In this document: positions 9,761-17,764 of the stretch, piece after piece | Layout of the letters: each line of letters opens with the position of its first letter | How positions within the stretch are numbered: the first letter of the stretch is position 1 | Assembly: GCA_963575745.1 (NCBI GenBank) | Contig: CAUYUJ010016062.1 | Location: forward strand, 132,501-169,995 | Source: Prorocentrum cordatum | Lineage: Eukaryota; Sar; Dinophyceae; Prorocentrales; Prorocentraceae | Reading direction: 5' to 3' | Length of the DNA stretch: 37,495 bases | Made by a program: the position numbers and the translations under genes | The notes under the pieces: generated by a model | Seen by the model: only the letters and a program-made list of their open reading frames with translations | Databases searched by the model: none | Told to the model about the DNA's origin: nothing

Positions 9761-10021
9761 TCATCGGAAGGCAGGATCGAAGGAGTTCGAGTGGGCATCG
9801 TCTACAGAGAGGTGCTTTACCCCAAACTTGATCTTCTCGCCGAATGTCCAAACCAATATGATGCTGCTCGTAACCCTACGAGCATCAAACACACTTTCCG
9901 TGGACTCAACGAACAAATCAAATGTGGGGTACGTCAATGCTGCAGTCGAGCCACTGCTCGAAGAGTCTGCCTGGGAGGCATATATGCAGCTGCAGCTGGC
10001 GGAGCATTGACCCGGCCAAGA
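9761..10021 (-). CDS. Unassigned protein-like open frame (possible exon)
   Basis: An 86-codon minus-strand frame ends at TGA (9763-9761) and is preceded in frame by TGA at 10024-10022. It has no ATG, so it would have to be an exon. The product includes LTYPTFDLFVESTESVFDAR, then ILVWTFGEKIKFGVKHLSVD, a composition typical of folded protein. I do not recognise it. Plus-strand frames over the same bases are also open and moderately protein-like, so the strand is not certain. It lies inside an intron of the CWF19-like gene on the same strand, which argues for a captured or transposon-derived fragment rather than an exon of that gene. Confidence 0.25.
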   Translation of the reverse strand, partial: SWPGQCSASCSCIYASQADSSSSGSTAALTYPTFDLFVESTESVFDARRVTSSIILVWTFGEKIKFGVKHLSVDDAHSNSFDPAFR

Positions 10022-10156
10022 TCACTGTGCAGCCCTCGCGCTACCACGCGGAACGCCGAAGAACTCGTGGCGCCGCCGCGAGCGGTGGCCACGCAGTGGC
10101 TCCTCGACCTGGATCTCAGGAATGGGCCGACAACGAGAACGACGGGCTTCTTTCCT

Positions 10157-10362
10157 TTCGGGGAGACGTAAGACTCGGGTACGGGGGACGCGAGTTGGCC
10201 TAACGGGGTCCATCATAAAAATGACGAGACGCAATCTGAAATTTGACGCGAGCTCCGACTGCAAACATCTTCGAAAACTGGACCGTCAAAATCCAAGACG
10301 CGCTCATCAAAAAACGTCGGCAAACCCGAGTTCCGGCTTACCCGAGTTTTACGTTCCCCCGA
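10157..10362. mobile_element. Mutator-like miniature element, copy 1
   Basis: A 206-bp element with inverted ends. The left end is TCGGGGAGACGTAAGACTCG. The reverse complement of the right end is TCGGGGGAACGTAAAACTCG. The identical 9-mer TTCTTTCCT flanks it at 10148-10156 and 10363-10371. Nine-bp duplications are characteristic of Mutator-superfamily insertion (known of the family). It aligns along its length with 24405-24612 (shared ATGACGAGAC, TTTGACGCGA, AACTGGACCGTCAA, GTCGGCAAACCCGAGTTC). It is non-coding. Confidence 0.85.
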
Positions 10363-10674
10363 TTCTTTCCTGGGTCACGGTCGTTACCAAGGGAAAGGGG
10401 GTTCGGGCGGGAGGGTAACGGCAACGGCGTCCGCGGTGCGCCCCCGCCAGGGTTGCGTCCGCGCCACCGGCCTGTCCATCGCCCGTGTGCGCGACAGCAT
10501 GTTGAGGGGGGGTCGACGCCACCCCCCCGGTACGATAGTCAGCGCATCGGCACCGCTACCCTGGGGGGGGGCAAGGGTGGCCCGGGCAACGAGCATGACC
10601 CTGGGGAGAAATCGCACCAAACAAAAAAAACAGCATCGGCGGGGAACTTTCGCCAAATCTTGCAACTTCCGCTA

Positions 10675-10824
10675 GGGAGTCAGATGCGGACCCTACCCCT
10701 ACCCCCCACGATTTCTGAGGAGGAGGGTGGGGTCCACGTCGCTCAGGAGCTCCCGAGCGCAGTGAACCCCACCCTCCCCCCCAGAAATCGTGGGGGGTAG
10801 GGGTAGGGTTCGCATCTGGCCCCC
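10675..10824. mobile_element. Foldback element with long G-rich inverted arms
   Basis: Two arms of about 57 bp (10681-10737 and 10762-10818) are inverted complements at roughly 90 percent, around a 24-nt loop. Weaker pairing extends outward (GGGAGT against GCCCCC). Flanking direct repeats TTCCGCTA lie at 10667-10674 and 10827-10834, and extend to AA(C)TTCCGCTA if one base was lost. That gives a probable 8-11 bp target duplication. Each arm holds the runs GGGGGG, GGGG, GGG and GGGG and so could fold as a G-quadruplex as well as a hairpin. Confidence 0.85.
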
Positions 10825-10939
10825 AATTCCGCTACGACCCATTCAGTGCAAGCACTGATCGGGGCAAACGCGCGCGCGCTTCCGGTTCTGAGTCGCACCC
10901 TTCCCATGGCAGCGAGCGCCCTACTGAAGGGGAACTGGG

Positions 10940-11040
10940 ACACACAAATAAATACACACAAAGAAAAAGATCCCCCATATTTCCCTATGTTTCCTGGGTT
11001 TTTGTCTTCCCCCCCACTTCCCGTATTTTCCCCTATTTTC
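10940..11040 (+). repeat. ACACAAATAAATA..TTTCCTGGGT dispersed repeat, copy 1
   Basis: The order is ACACAAATAAATA, then TTCCCTATGTTTCCTGGGT, then a GTCTTCCCCC block, then TATTTTCCCCTATTTTC. The same order recurs at 20590-20710 (two partial units), 21067-21175 and 21417-21513. These are short AT-richer islands in GC-rich surroundings. Confidence 0.85.
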
Positions 11041-11080
11041 GTAAAAAAATGGACGAATAATTGTGTCTGTGTTTTTTTTT

Positions 11081-11310
11081 GGACGCCCGAGTTATCCGGG
11101 GTAACTCGGGTCCGGGGTAACTCGGGTTTGGGTTCCCGGAAAACGAACCCGAGTTAGCCCTGACCCGAGTTACCCCTGATGATTCTGGGGCTCTGGACGC
11201 CCGAAATATCCGGGGTAACACGGGTCCGGGATAACTCGGGTTCGGACTCCCGAAAAACGAACCCGAGTTAGCCCTGACCCGAGCTACCCCCCTGATGATT
11301 CGGGGCTCTG
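11081..11310 (+). repeat. 114-bp tandem duplication with hairpins
   Basis: GGACGCCCGA starts at 11081 and again at 11195. Each unit contains an inverted repeat: TAACTCGGGTT/AACCCGAGTTA at 11118-11128 and 11146-11156, and TAACTCGGGTTCG/CGAACCCGAGTTA at 11232-11244 and 11258-11270. The ACCCGAGTT word also occurs near the end of the Mutator-like element at 10325, which suggests a shared ancestry. Confidence 0.9.
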
Positions 11311-11430
11311 ATTTTTCCCCCTCCTGACCTACCCGAGGACGCAAGTCGCCCTGCTGCAGCCGTGGCCACGAGCCGGCTCCCCGACCTGCGGCCCAGGAGC
11401 GGCCGGCACACGAGAGATCCCCTCCGAGCG

Positions 11431-11493
11431 CCCTCCTCCTCCTCCTCCTCCTCCTCCTCCTCCTCCTCCTCCTCCTCCTCCTCCTCCTCCTCC
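11431..11493 (+). repeat. CTC/TCC microsatellite
   Basis: A pure TCC tract of about 60 bp between unique GC-rich sequences. Confidence 0.97.
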
Positions 11494-11624
11494 CCGCGCG
11501 CCGCGCGCTCCGCGCGGGCCGCGGCAGCGCTCCGCGCGCCGCCGCCCCACGGGGAGCATCGGCGCACGCCGTCGGCCTCCCTGGCGCCTCCTGGCGCCGG
11601 GAGGCGCCCGGGCCTCGAGGACTG

Positions 11625-11829
11625 CCCTGATGGTCCGCTACCGAAAATTTCCGGTAGCGCTCCGCAGAGATCGGTCGCTACCGAAATACCGAAATGTAGC
11701 GCCCAATACCGGTATCAGAGCGTTCTGAAATCCGCTATTTCAGCGCCCTCAAACGAAGATCCGGTCGCTACCGAAATTCGGGGTGCGTCGAAATCGCTAC
11801 CGAAAATTTCCGGTACCAGACCATCTGGG
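11625..11829. mobile_element. 205-bp inverted-repeat insertion defined by an empty paralogous site
   Basis: The paralogous segment at 8835 reads GGACTGGGCCCCGG without interruption. Here TG is followed by CCCTGATGGTC.. and ends ..GACCATCTGGG before TGGGCCCCGG. The boundaries are therefore 11625-11829 with a 2-bp TG duplication. Left end GATGGTCCGCTACCG and reverse-complemented right end GATGGTCTGGTACCGG are inverted repeats about 30 bp long. Near-palindromes TACCGAAAATTTCCGGTA sit at both ends, with more GCTACCGAAAT words inside. A 2-bp duplication recalls Tc1/mariner-type insertion, but those target TA, so I assign no superfamily. Confidence 0.85.
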
Positions 11830-11924
11830 TGGGCCCCGGCGCCTCCGGGAACATCGGCCCCCCCCCCACTGCACCGCGGTTGCCTTGTTTCCTCCCTCCC
11901 GCTCTACAGGAGGGGGTCCTGCAC

Positions 11925-11975
11925 ATTGTCCACTATGTGGGCGCAGCCGCCTCCAAGCGAGAAGTCAACGTGAAT
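11925..11975 (-). pseudogene. Partial copy of the CWF19-like exon
   Basis: Minus-strand IHVDFSLGGG then CAHIVDN, followed by GTGCAGG as in the intact exon at 8939-9109 (three amino-acid differences over 17 residues). The upstream exon part (VPQNFPY and earlier) is missing, replaced by unrelated pyrimidine-rich sequence with no usable AG acceptor. It looks like a non-functional duplicate lying in the intron between exons 3 and 4. Confidence 0.75.
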
Positions 11976-12514
11976 GCAAAAAGGGAGAAGAGGAGGACGA
12001 GGGGGGATCGGGGCCGAACCGCGCAGCGCGCGAAAAACTTGGAGTCCCCGGGGGCGCCCGTGGAGCAAGAGGTGGTCTTGGTTTTTCGGCGTCCTTTGTC
12101 TGCCTGTGCACAGTTTATCCACCGCCCGACCTACGCGGGGGACGTCCCCATAAGGAAAGGGCGCCCTGCCTTGCTCGACTCGGCGGCGCGGGTGTGAACC
12201 CTCCGTAGCGGCGCGTACAACGTGGTACTGTCAACCCGTGTAATGAAGACGCACGATCAGGATGCAGGGGCGTTGGAAGGACACGTCGGCACCGTGGCGC
12301 GGCCAGCGACAGCGGCCAAGGATGGGCCGAAGTCGCGCATCCTCGCTATGCGGGTTGACTGTAGGGGGAGCGGGGGAGGTTTCTCAGGAGGCTGCTTCTT
12401 AGAAGGCGCCCGAATCACATCTACAGGCAAGGCCCCCTCCTTCCACGAAGCAGGGGTGCTTCTAAGAGACTGCCCCCTCCCCCTGCCCCACTCTGCGTGT
12501 GACCGACCTGTGTC
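11976..12514. other. Intronic-type unique sequence
   Basis: No repeat or supported exon was seen. Minus-strand frames are open across most of it but show Pro/Ser/Arg-rich composition with no conserved motif. Confidence 0.5.
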
Positions 12515-12583
12515 TGCGTACATGCGGCGCACCATGGGGATACTCTCCGCACGTGCAAACACTGCCCACTCCAGTGCGTATAC
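12515..12583 (-). CDS. CWF19L2: CWF19-like protein, candidate middle exon
   Basis: The minus strand reads VYALEWAVFARAESIPMVRR then MYA. It is placed between the exons at 16593-16465 and 9109-8939, where family members have an E(C/S)(I/V)P(L/V/M) segment. Counting from this E to the KK of the next exon gives close to the family spacing. The acceptor ATCAG|GTA is in phase 0 with the preceding exon. The donor is unresolved. Phase 0 requires TAC|GCAGAC (12518), GCA|GACACA (12515) or ATG|GTGCGC (12533), while the canonical-looking ACAG|GTCGG gives the wrong phase. The family histidine before this motif is Phe here. I consider this exon plausible but unproven. Confidence 0.4.
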
Positions 12584-12835
12584 CTGATTCGTTTCCCAAC
12601 CTCGCCCCTCCTTCTTCCAGAAGAGGCGCGCATCGTGGAGCGTGTTGAGGTCCACCGGGAACACGATTATCCTCGCAGGCAACACGATGCATAATCGGGG
12701 CCGACAACATGTGTGGGCCCCGCCACGGCAACACTCAGGACCGGCTCGTGCGCGCGGCTGCTCAATGTTTGTGGACGCGTGGGCCCCGGAGGTCTGGACC
12801 ACTTCCCAGGGGCAGTTTTTCGCCCCGCCTCGTTT

Positions 12836-13710
12836 TTGAAACTCCCAAGGCCCGCTCCTCTTCAGGGACCCCTTCCTACGGCGAAGCCAGGACGAGGACA
12901 AACTCGGGGGAGGGTCCATCGAGAACCTCAACATCCGCGCTTCAGTGGAGAGGACATTGTTTGATCGCGAGCGCTAACGGTACGACCGCGCGCCGAACAG
13001 AAACGAGGCAGCCGCGCCAAACTCTAAAATAGGCACTGAGCACGCAGGAGCGAACTACGCTGCGGCTCAGGGGGCGAGACAGACGTTGAAGGACAGGTCG
13101 AAAACGCCGGAGCAAAAAGTGGAGAGGACACGCGAGCGGACACATAACCCTTCCGAGGGCTACATTGCCACAGGAATGGACACGGCACGGGTCTCTAAAG
13201 GCGGGACAAACGGGGTACCCTTGACTTGGCAGGGCCGGCCGGCCAATCACGGCGTCTGTCGGATCTGGCGGTGCCCCGGGACCCGCTCCCCTCCAAGGCG
13301 AAACCAGGGCGAGGACAACATCGAGGGGGGGACCAATCAAGAATCTCTAGGATCTGGCGGTGCCTCTTCCTGCGGCGAAGCCAGGACGAGGACAACATCG
13401 AGGGGGGCAAAGCGAGGACGTCTACATTCGGGCTTGCTTGGAGAGGACACGTGTGAGGACGCAAGACCCTTCCGAGGGCTACGCTGCAAGAGGAACGTGA
13501 AAGGCACGGGTCTCTAAAGACGGGACACACGGGGTACCCTTGACTTGGCAATGTCGACCTGCTAATCAAGGCCGACTGTAAGATCCGGCAGTGCCTCAGG
13601 ACCCACTCCCCTCCAGGGACCCCTTCCTGAGGCGAAGCCAGGGCGAGGACAACATCGGGGGAGCACCAATCGAGAAACTCCAAGATCTGGCGGTGCTGGA
13701 AGATGTCTCG
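12836..13710 (+). repeat. Degenerate ~75-bp units within a ~320-bp duplication
   Basis: GGCGAAGCCAGG(A/G)CGAGGACAA followed by a CG(A)GGGGG block occurs near 12880, 13298, 13374 and 13630, usually after GATCTGGCGGTGCC. A larger 320-bp duplication joins 13148-13300 to 13467-13620: CCCTTCCGAGGGCTAC at 13148/13467 and GGCACGGGTCTCTAAAG at about 13185/13504, then GGGGTACCCTTGACTTGGCA. It lies in the intron between the exon at 12583 and the one at 16465. Confidence 0.85.
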
Positions 13711-13774
13711 GGCGCCGCGACCTTCCCAGAGCGCTCCAGAACGCCCTGGAACGGATTTATTGGGACGCACATGG

Positions 13775-13962
13775 ACATACTAATACTATATGTCCTCCTT
13801 GGAGGCGCGCGTCCGACCCGAACATATGGTATACCCATCTTGTAGTATATCGTTTCCCGAGCGGTGTGGCCAGAAAGCGCCCGCCACGACGCATATACTA
13901 TAAGATTTCTCGGTGCGCGCGTCGCCCCTGGGGGGGGCGACGCACATATAGTATAAGTATGT
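13775..13962. mobile_element. Miniature inverted-repeat element with CATACT(A/T)ATACTATATGT ends
   Basis: The 19-bp ends at 13775-13793 and 13944-13962 are inverted complements with one mismatch. The interior has a hairpin GTCGCCCC/GGGGCGAC (13921-13928, 13934-13941) and TA-rich words. A diverged copy lies at 240-388. The flanks share only TGG, so the target duplication may be 3 bp or absent. It is non-coding. Confidence 0.8.
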
Positions 13963-14276
13963 TGGGGTGTTGCCGATTTATCCTCGTCCTAGCCCCGTCC
14001 GCCTTCCCTTCACGCAAGACTAAGCCAACGTCGGGACAGACTCGGACTCGGACATGTCGGGGAGCTCCAGGAGCCGGCGGTGTGGCTCCCCGACGCTCTG
14101 GAGCGGTGTGCCCCGCTCCTGGCAGGATTTGAAAGTCGTGCGAAGATCGCAGTGAGTTCGGTTTCTGTCCAGATGGCTGCGTGGACTGTCCAGTGCGGGC
14201 GGCATGGGCTGGACTGCAGCAGCGCTTCCCCACCTCCGCAGCCATTTGCCCCGTAGGCCCCCCAGGAGGGCCGTGC

Positions 14277-14356
14277 TAGCAGCACACCGCGAGCTGCACA
14301 AGAGCGTTGTGCGTAAGAGCAAAATAATGACCTGCCTGATCATGGCGACTGGAGTC
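14277..14356 (+). repeat. 80-bp direct repeat, copy 1 (partner 14563-14643)
   Basis: AGCTGCACA..AGCGTTGTG(C)..TAAGAGCA, then AATGACCTGCCTGA and GGCGACTGGA, recurs at 14563-14643. The two copies flank the dispersed element at 14353-14540. Confidence 0.9.
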
Positions 14357-14540
14357 GGGGATCTACTGACCCCGGTCAATCCAGACCCGCGCCAGTCAGG
14401 CTTTGCAGAATCTTGCAATCTCCTGCAGGATCCTGCACCCAAGCCCGGGTCAATGCAACCCTGGCTCTGGAGGTGCCTGCAAGATCCCGCGCTCTGACTG
14501 ACCACCGCTTGCATTGACCCCCGTCTCTCGAGCCCCAAAC
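14353..14540 (+). repeat. Dispersed GGGTCAAT/GACCCCCG repeat, copy 2
   Basis: Same family as 6886-7008. TCGGGGATCTACTGACCC, TCAATCCAGACCC, TCCTGCAGGATCCTGCA, GCGCTCTGACTGACC and TTGCATTGACCCCCGTCTC occur in order. An internal duplication of the TGCA-rich block makes it longer than copy 1. Confidence 0.88.
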
Positions 14541-14562
14541 TGGATGCGTTTTCTTCTTCTTC

Positions 14563-14643
14563 TTCGCAACACACAACAAGCTGCACACCAGCGTTGTGCC
14601 TAAGAGCAGAGCACAATGACCTGCCTGACCACGGCGACTGGAT
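14563..14643 (+). repeat. 80-bp direct repeat, copy 2
   Basis: See 14277-14356. A short TTC run (TTCTTCTTCTTC) precedes this copy. Confidence 0.9.
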
Positions 14644-14693
14644 GCTCCTCCAGGCCTCCGGGAGCCAGGCCCCTGCCGGAGGGCGGCCGGGGA

Positions 14694-14838
14694 GACCAAA
14701 AGGTACCGATATCGCCACTCCCCGGACCTCTCCTGGGGTGCGTTCTGACCCGGATTCCGAGGCGAATCCAGCGGTGGCGACGATGGCCTCCCAAGCGTCC
14801 CAAAAGGGGGAAAACGGGCGGAGGGTAGCGGTATGGGT
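14694..14838 (+). repeat. Dispersed repeat pair, copy 1 (partner 22404-22550)
   Basis: Collinear over about 145 bp: AAAAGGTACC, CACTCCCCGG, CCTCTCC, GGCGTTC-like, CGAGGCGA.TCCAGCGG, GGCGACGA.GGCCTCCC, GGGGAAAACG and GTATGGGT. There are many substitutions but few indels, so it is an old duplication. Confidence 0.85.
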
Positions 14839-14869
14839 GCATGTTCTTCCTCCTCTGAGCTGAGCATCG

Positions 14870-15566
14870 TTTAACCGATCCCCATCCCCAGCGGCGTGGC
14901 CTGGGCCCCACCGGCCGACGTACCCCCCTGGATGGGGATACAGGCCATTCGCTCCGGACTCGGGGGGTATATTCCCAGCTGAGGTGGCAATCTGGCGGGG
15001 GTCTCGAAGGGGATGAGGACGGGGATGGGGGTCGGATAAGCGATACTGAGGAGCGCCGGCGCTGCTCTCCGGGTGCATTTTTTTGTTCAGCGCCGGGCGT
15101 TCGGGGTGCGAATCGCCGTGTCGTTTCTGTCGCCTCTCTGGTCAGCGTCTGCGCTAGAATTTGGGTTTCAGACTTCAAACGCGCCCGCGAATGCGGACGG
15201 GGAAACTGACCACGAAAAAACACATCCCCCATCCCAAAATCGCGGATTCACCGAGGATTCGAAGATCGGCCAAAGATTTCGGGGTATGTTCTGCGTTCGT
15301 CGTCGTCGCCCTGGTAAAAACCTGCCCCAAAATCTCCCTCCCCGAAGTCTCGAGGAGCCCGCATTCTGTCTCGGCCCTCGCGTTTTTGGGATTGGACATC
15401 TGCTTTGACTTATAGTGAGAACCTCGACCTCGACTCGACGGCGCTGCTCTCCTGGTGTGGGGCCCGCAGCCCAGCAGCATCTCCTCGCGGCTGACCTCGC
15501 GCCCGGGTGGGCGGGGCGGGGGCTGGCCTCGCCAGGGCGGCCGAGAGAGGCCGCGAGGGAGGGGGG
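14870..15566. other. Unique sequence without recognised features
   Basis: No supported gene or tandem repeat was seen. GC-rich to 15100, more balanced 15100-15420. Open frames exist in several directions without identifiable motifs. Confidence 0.5.
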
Positions 15567-15755
15567 CCGCGGTCGGCGAGGGGGGGGGGGATGGCGAGGG
15601 GGGGGGGGAGGCGGGGAGGGAGGAGCGGGGAGGCGGGGAGGGAGGAGGGGGATGACGAGGGGGGGATGACGAGGGGGGGGGATGACGAGGGGGGGGAGGA
15701 GGGGAGGGGGGGGGGATGACGAGGGGGGGGGGGAGGCGGGGAGGGAGGAGCACGA
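15567..15755 (+). repeat. G-rich tract with GATGACGAGGGGGG minisatellite
   Basis: Poly-G-rich purine sequence with about five GATGACGAGGGGG(G) units between 15649 and 15735, bracketed by GGCGGGGAGGGAGGAG words. It has strong G-quadruplex potential on the plus strand. Confidence 0.92.
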
Positions 15756-16044
15756 CTCGCCGAGGATTTTGGGGGGCACGACGTGTCCGGAAGGAGGAGT
15801 CTTGGGAACAGGGAGGGAGGGAGTATGCGGGAGGAGAGCTTCAGCGGGGGTGCGCAGACCCCCAAGGATCGGAGGTGGACAGAACCCCCAACCAGTGACA
15901 CGTCGATTAGTGAATTGTCCGTTTTCGGTTCTCGAGAGGGCGCCGTGGCCGTCATTTTCCAGGCTTGCGCCCGCCAGGTTTGGGCCTCAGGTCGTTTTCA
16001 CTAAACCACGTTCTACTAAAGGGGGGTCTGTCCAACCCCGAAAG

Positions 16045-16141
16045 GAGAGGAGGGAGGAGGAGGAGGAGGAGGGGGAGGAGAAGGAGGAGGAGGATGAGGA
16101 GGAGGAGGAGGAGGAGGAGGAGGGAGGAGGAGGAGGAGACG
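16045..16141 (+). repeat. GGA/GAG microsatellite
   Basis: About 95 bp of GGA/GAG units with AAGGAGG and GATGAGG interruptions, in an intron of the CWF19-like gene. Confidence 0.95.
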
Positions 16142-16464
16142 GAGGAGCTCGATTCAGTTAGCATCGGGAAGAGGGGTCTACTCACGCAGAAGGCCAGAGG
16201 ACGAGAAGAAGGGCGAGGGCACGGAACATGAGGAGGCGAAGGTTTCCCACGAGGCATTCGCCCAGGATTTCTTGTATATCCGTTGCGCAAGGGGGTTAGC
16301 GTTTTTGGCTTACCGTGGCATCCTTGCTCGGGGCTGTCCCCCCGACTCATGAAGGGGGGGTACCCTTGCAAAGCAACGCATACCAATTCAGAGCAATACA
16401 ATGTAGTCAAAGGGAAGTAGCGCGGAAAGCAAGGAAGGCAGTCAAGCGGCCGGGCCTTGTGCAC

Positions 16465-16593
16465 CGCGCTTTCGACGAACAGTGGCGCTTTTGGAGGATC
16501 TTGCGCCTCCAGATAGCGCACCAAACACTTCTGGTAGTTGCGCATCTCCGCATGGACGTCCTCGTCCACGCTCGTCATGGCCAAGCAATGATC
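16465..16593 (-). CDS. CWF19L2: CWF19-like protein, exon with CwfJ domain 1 core
   Basis: A 129-bp minus-strand exon, phase 0 at both ends, encodes 43 residues: DHCLAMTSVDEDVHAEMRNY, QKCLVRYLEAQD, then a PLFVESA end. CWF19 proteins have H(C/H)..(A/T)T..DEDV(W/H).E(I/M)(R/Q)NF.K(C/S)L at this position, and the (F/V)(L/V)E segment follows. CwfJ domain 1 is related to the HIT fold. The acceptor GTGGAG|GAT and donor GCG|GTGCAC were chosen by phase. The downstream donor matches the GTGCA donor of the 8939 exon. Reading beyond the donor continues open for many codons, so the exact 3' edge is inferred. It lies about 1 kb downstream of the previous exon. Confidence 0.72.
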
Positions 16594-17048
16594 CTCCACA
16601 GGCGCACATTCCAATGCTCAGGGGCCACCTCCTCCCCGCCATTCCTCGTCGGGGCTGAATGAACAATGATCTTTGCAAAACTCAATTGTCACATGTGGCA
16701 TGCGTACTAGATGATCCTCTTTCCGTTCAACACCGGTGCGCCCCAGCGCCAGCGCGTACATATGCTGCCTCGATTTCGTCGAGTTGGTGGCTAGATTTCG
16801 AGCCGATGGACACAAGAACACTAATTCATTGGGAATGTGAATACTTGGCGAACAGCCTAGTGGGAACTCTGCCACTGCCACCGAGCCCAGCCAAACACAT
16901 CGAACCAACGAGGCACGATCCACAAATCGATAGCTCAAAAGCTACCAGGCCGAATTCGGTGGTGTGCTGTTGCCGACGTCCACCATGGCACGGAAGAGAT
17001 GACAGAGAATAGAGGATACTATAAAACACACAAGAGAAGAAACGTCCC
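16594..17048. other. Intron between CWF19-like exons
   Basis: No repeats were seen. A minus-strand frame here includes MPHVTIEF, which superficially recalls the PHT.IE motif of the same family. It lies upstream of the domain-1 exon, out of order, so I do not treat it as an exon. Confidence 0.4.
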
Positions 17049-17325
17049 CCCCCGCGACCCGGCCCCCGACCCACCCGCGACCCAACCTGCGACCCGCTCG
17101 CGACCCACCCGCGGCCCATCCGGCGAAACACACGCGATTCCCCCCCGCGACCCGTGCGCGACCCGCCCGCGACCCGCCCGCGACCCAACCGCGACCCACC
17201 CGCGACCCACCCGCGACCCACCCGGGACCCACCCGCGACACGGCCCACGACGCACCCGCAACCCTCCCGCGACCCACCCTCGACCCACCCACGACCCATC
17301 TGCGACCCACCCCGCGACCCACCCG
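17049..17325 (+). repeat. CGACCCACCC minisatellite (10-bp)
   Basis: About 27 degenerate units of CGACCCACCCG/CGCGACCC type. Minus-strand frames read Gly-Arg-Gly-Trp-Val repeats and plus frames Asp-Pro-Pro-Ala-Thr repeats. All three frames stay open because the unit has no stop, so this is not protein evidence. It lies inside the intron between exons 17576 and 16593. Confidence 0.95.
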
Positions 17326-17575
17326 CATTGCTTGAACGAAAGAGTCGGCGCCTGCGGCGGGCCCGTGGTGTAATTTGTAGAAAAAAAATTCCTGCGGGGG
17401 GCTTCTTCAGAGCCTCGCAGACTGCAGACGTCCCCGCCGCCCCCTCACTCTTACCCGAAACTGCGGGGTGCTGCGGAGGAAGAGATGAATCGGACGAAGA
17501 GGAATGAGAAGAACCAAGAAGAGGCCGCGAACGGAGCACGGACTTTGTCTCAGGCCCCGTGAGCCCCGTCCCCTC

Positions 17576-17642
17576 CTTCGGGGCGATGAACATCTGACCA
17601 GGCAGGACACAGTCGTTGAAGTTGTCCATGCAGAGGTAAGCG
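17576..17642 (-). CDS. CWF19L2: CWF19-like protein, upstream exon
   Basis: A 67-bp minus-strand exon encodes AYLCMDNFNDCVLPGQMFIA then PK after one leading base. Family members have (T/A)YL.LP....LVPGH..I(V/A)P(K/R) just before the (E)H..(A/S)T..DED segment, which is what the next exon (16593-16465) begins with. The acceptor is CCTCGTCGAG|C behind a CT-rich stretch. The donor by phase is AAG|GAGGGG, a GA donor. Sliding the junction within the AGGA shared by both intron ends is possible, but no GT donor keeps the frame. Earlier exons, including a Cys-rich start of the domain, were not found to the right of 17642. Confidence 0.6.
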
Positions 17643-17764
17643 CTCGACGAGGAGGATATCCGTCCAACCCCAGGAAGTGGAGGGCCAAGTGCATGAGCAA
17701 ACATCGAAATATAACATCAACGAACGAAAACAACCTGGCGATCGAAGATCACACCCGCGTGTAG

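Larger units (their letters stand above)
11611..11975 (+). repeat. Duplicated exon-intron segment, copy 2 (filled site)
   Basis: Matches 8835-8996, but GGCCTCGAGGACTG is separated from GGGCCCCGGCGCCTCC by the 205-bp inverted-repeat element at 11625-11829. To the right, identity continues through ACTGCACCGCGGTTGCCTTG and the exon fragment, and ends near 11975. Confidence 0.9.

Noticed and set aside
10681-10818. Telomere-like sequence (GGGTAGGGGTAGGG)
   Set aside because: It occurs only twice, as the arms of one foldback element, and is not a tandem telomeric array.
16618-16760. Minus-strand MPHVTIEF as a CWF19 exon
   Set aside because: It resembles the PHT.IE motif but lies upstream of the domain-1 exon, contrary to family order.
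17049-17325. Gly-Arg-Gly-Trp or Asp-Pro-Pro-Ala-Thr repeat protein
   Set aside because: It is a stop-free 10-bp minisatellite, open in several frames on both strands, located in an intron.
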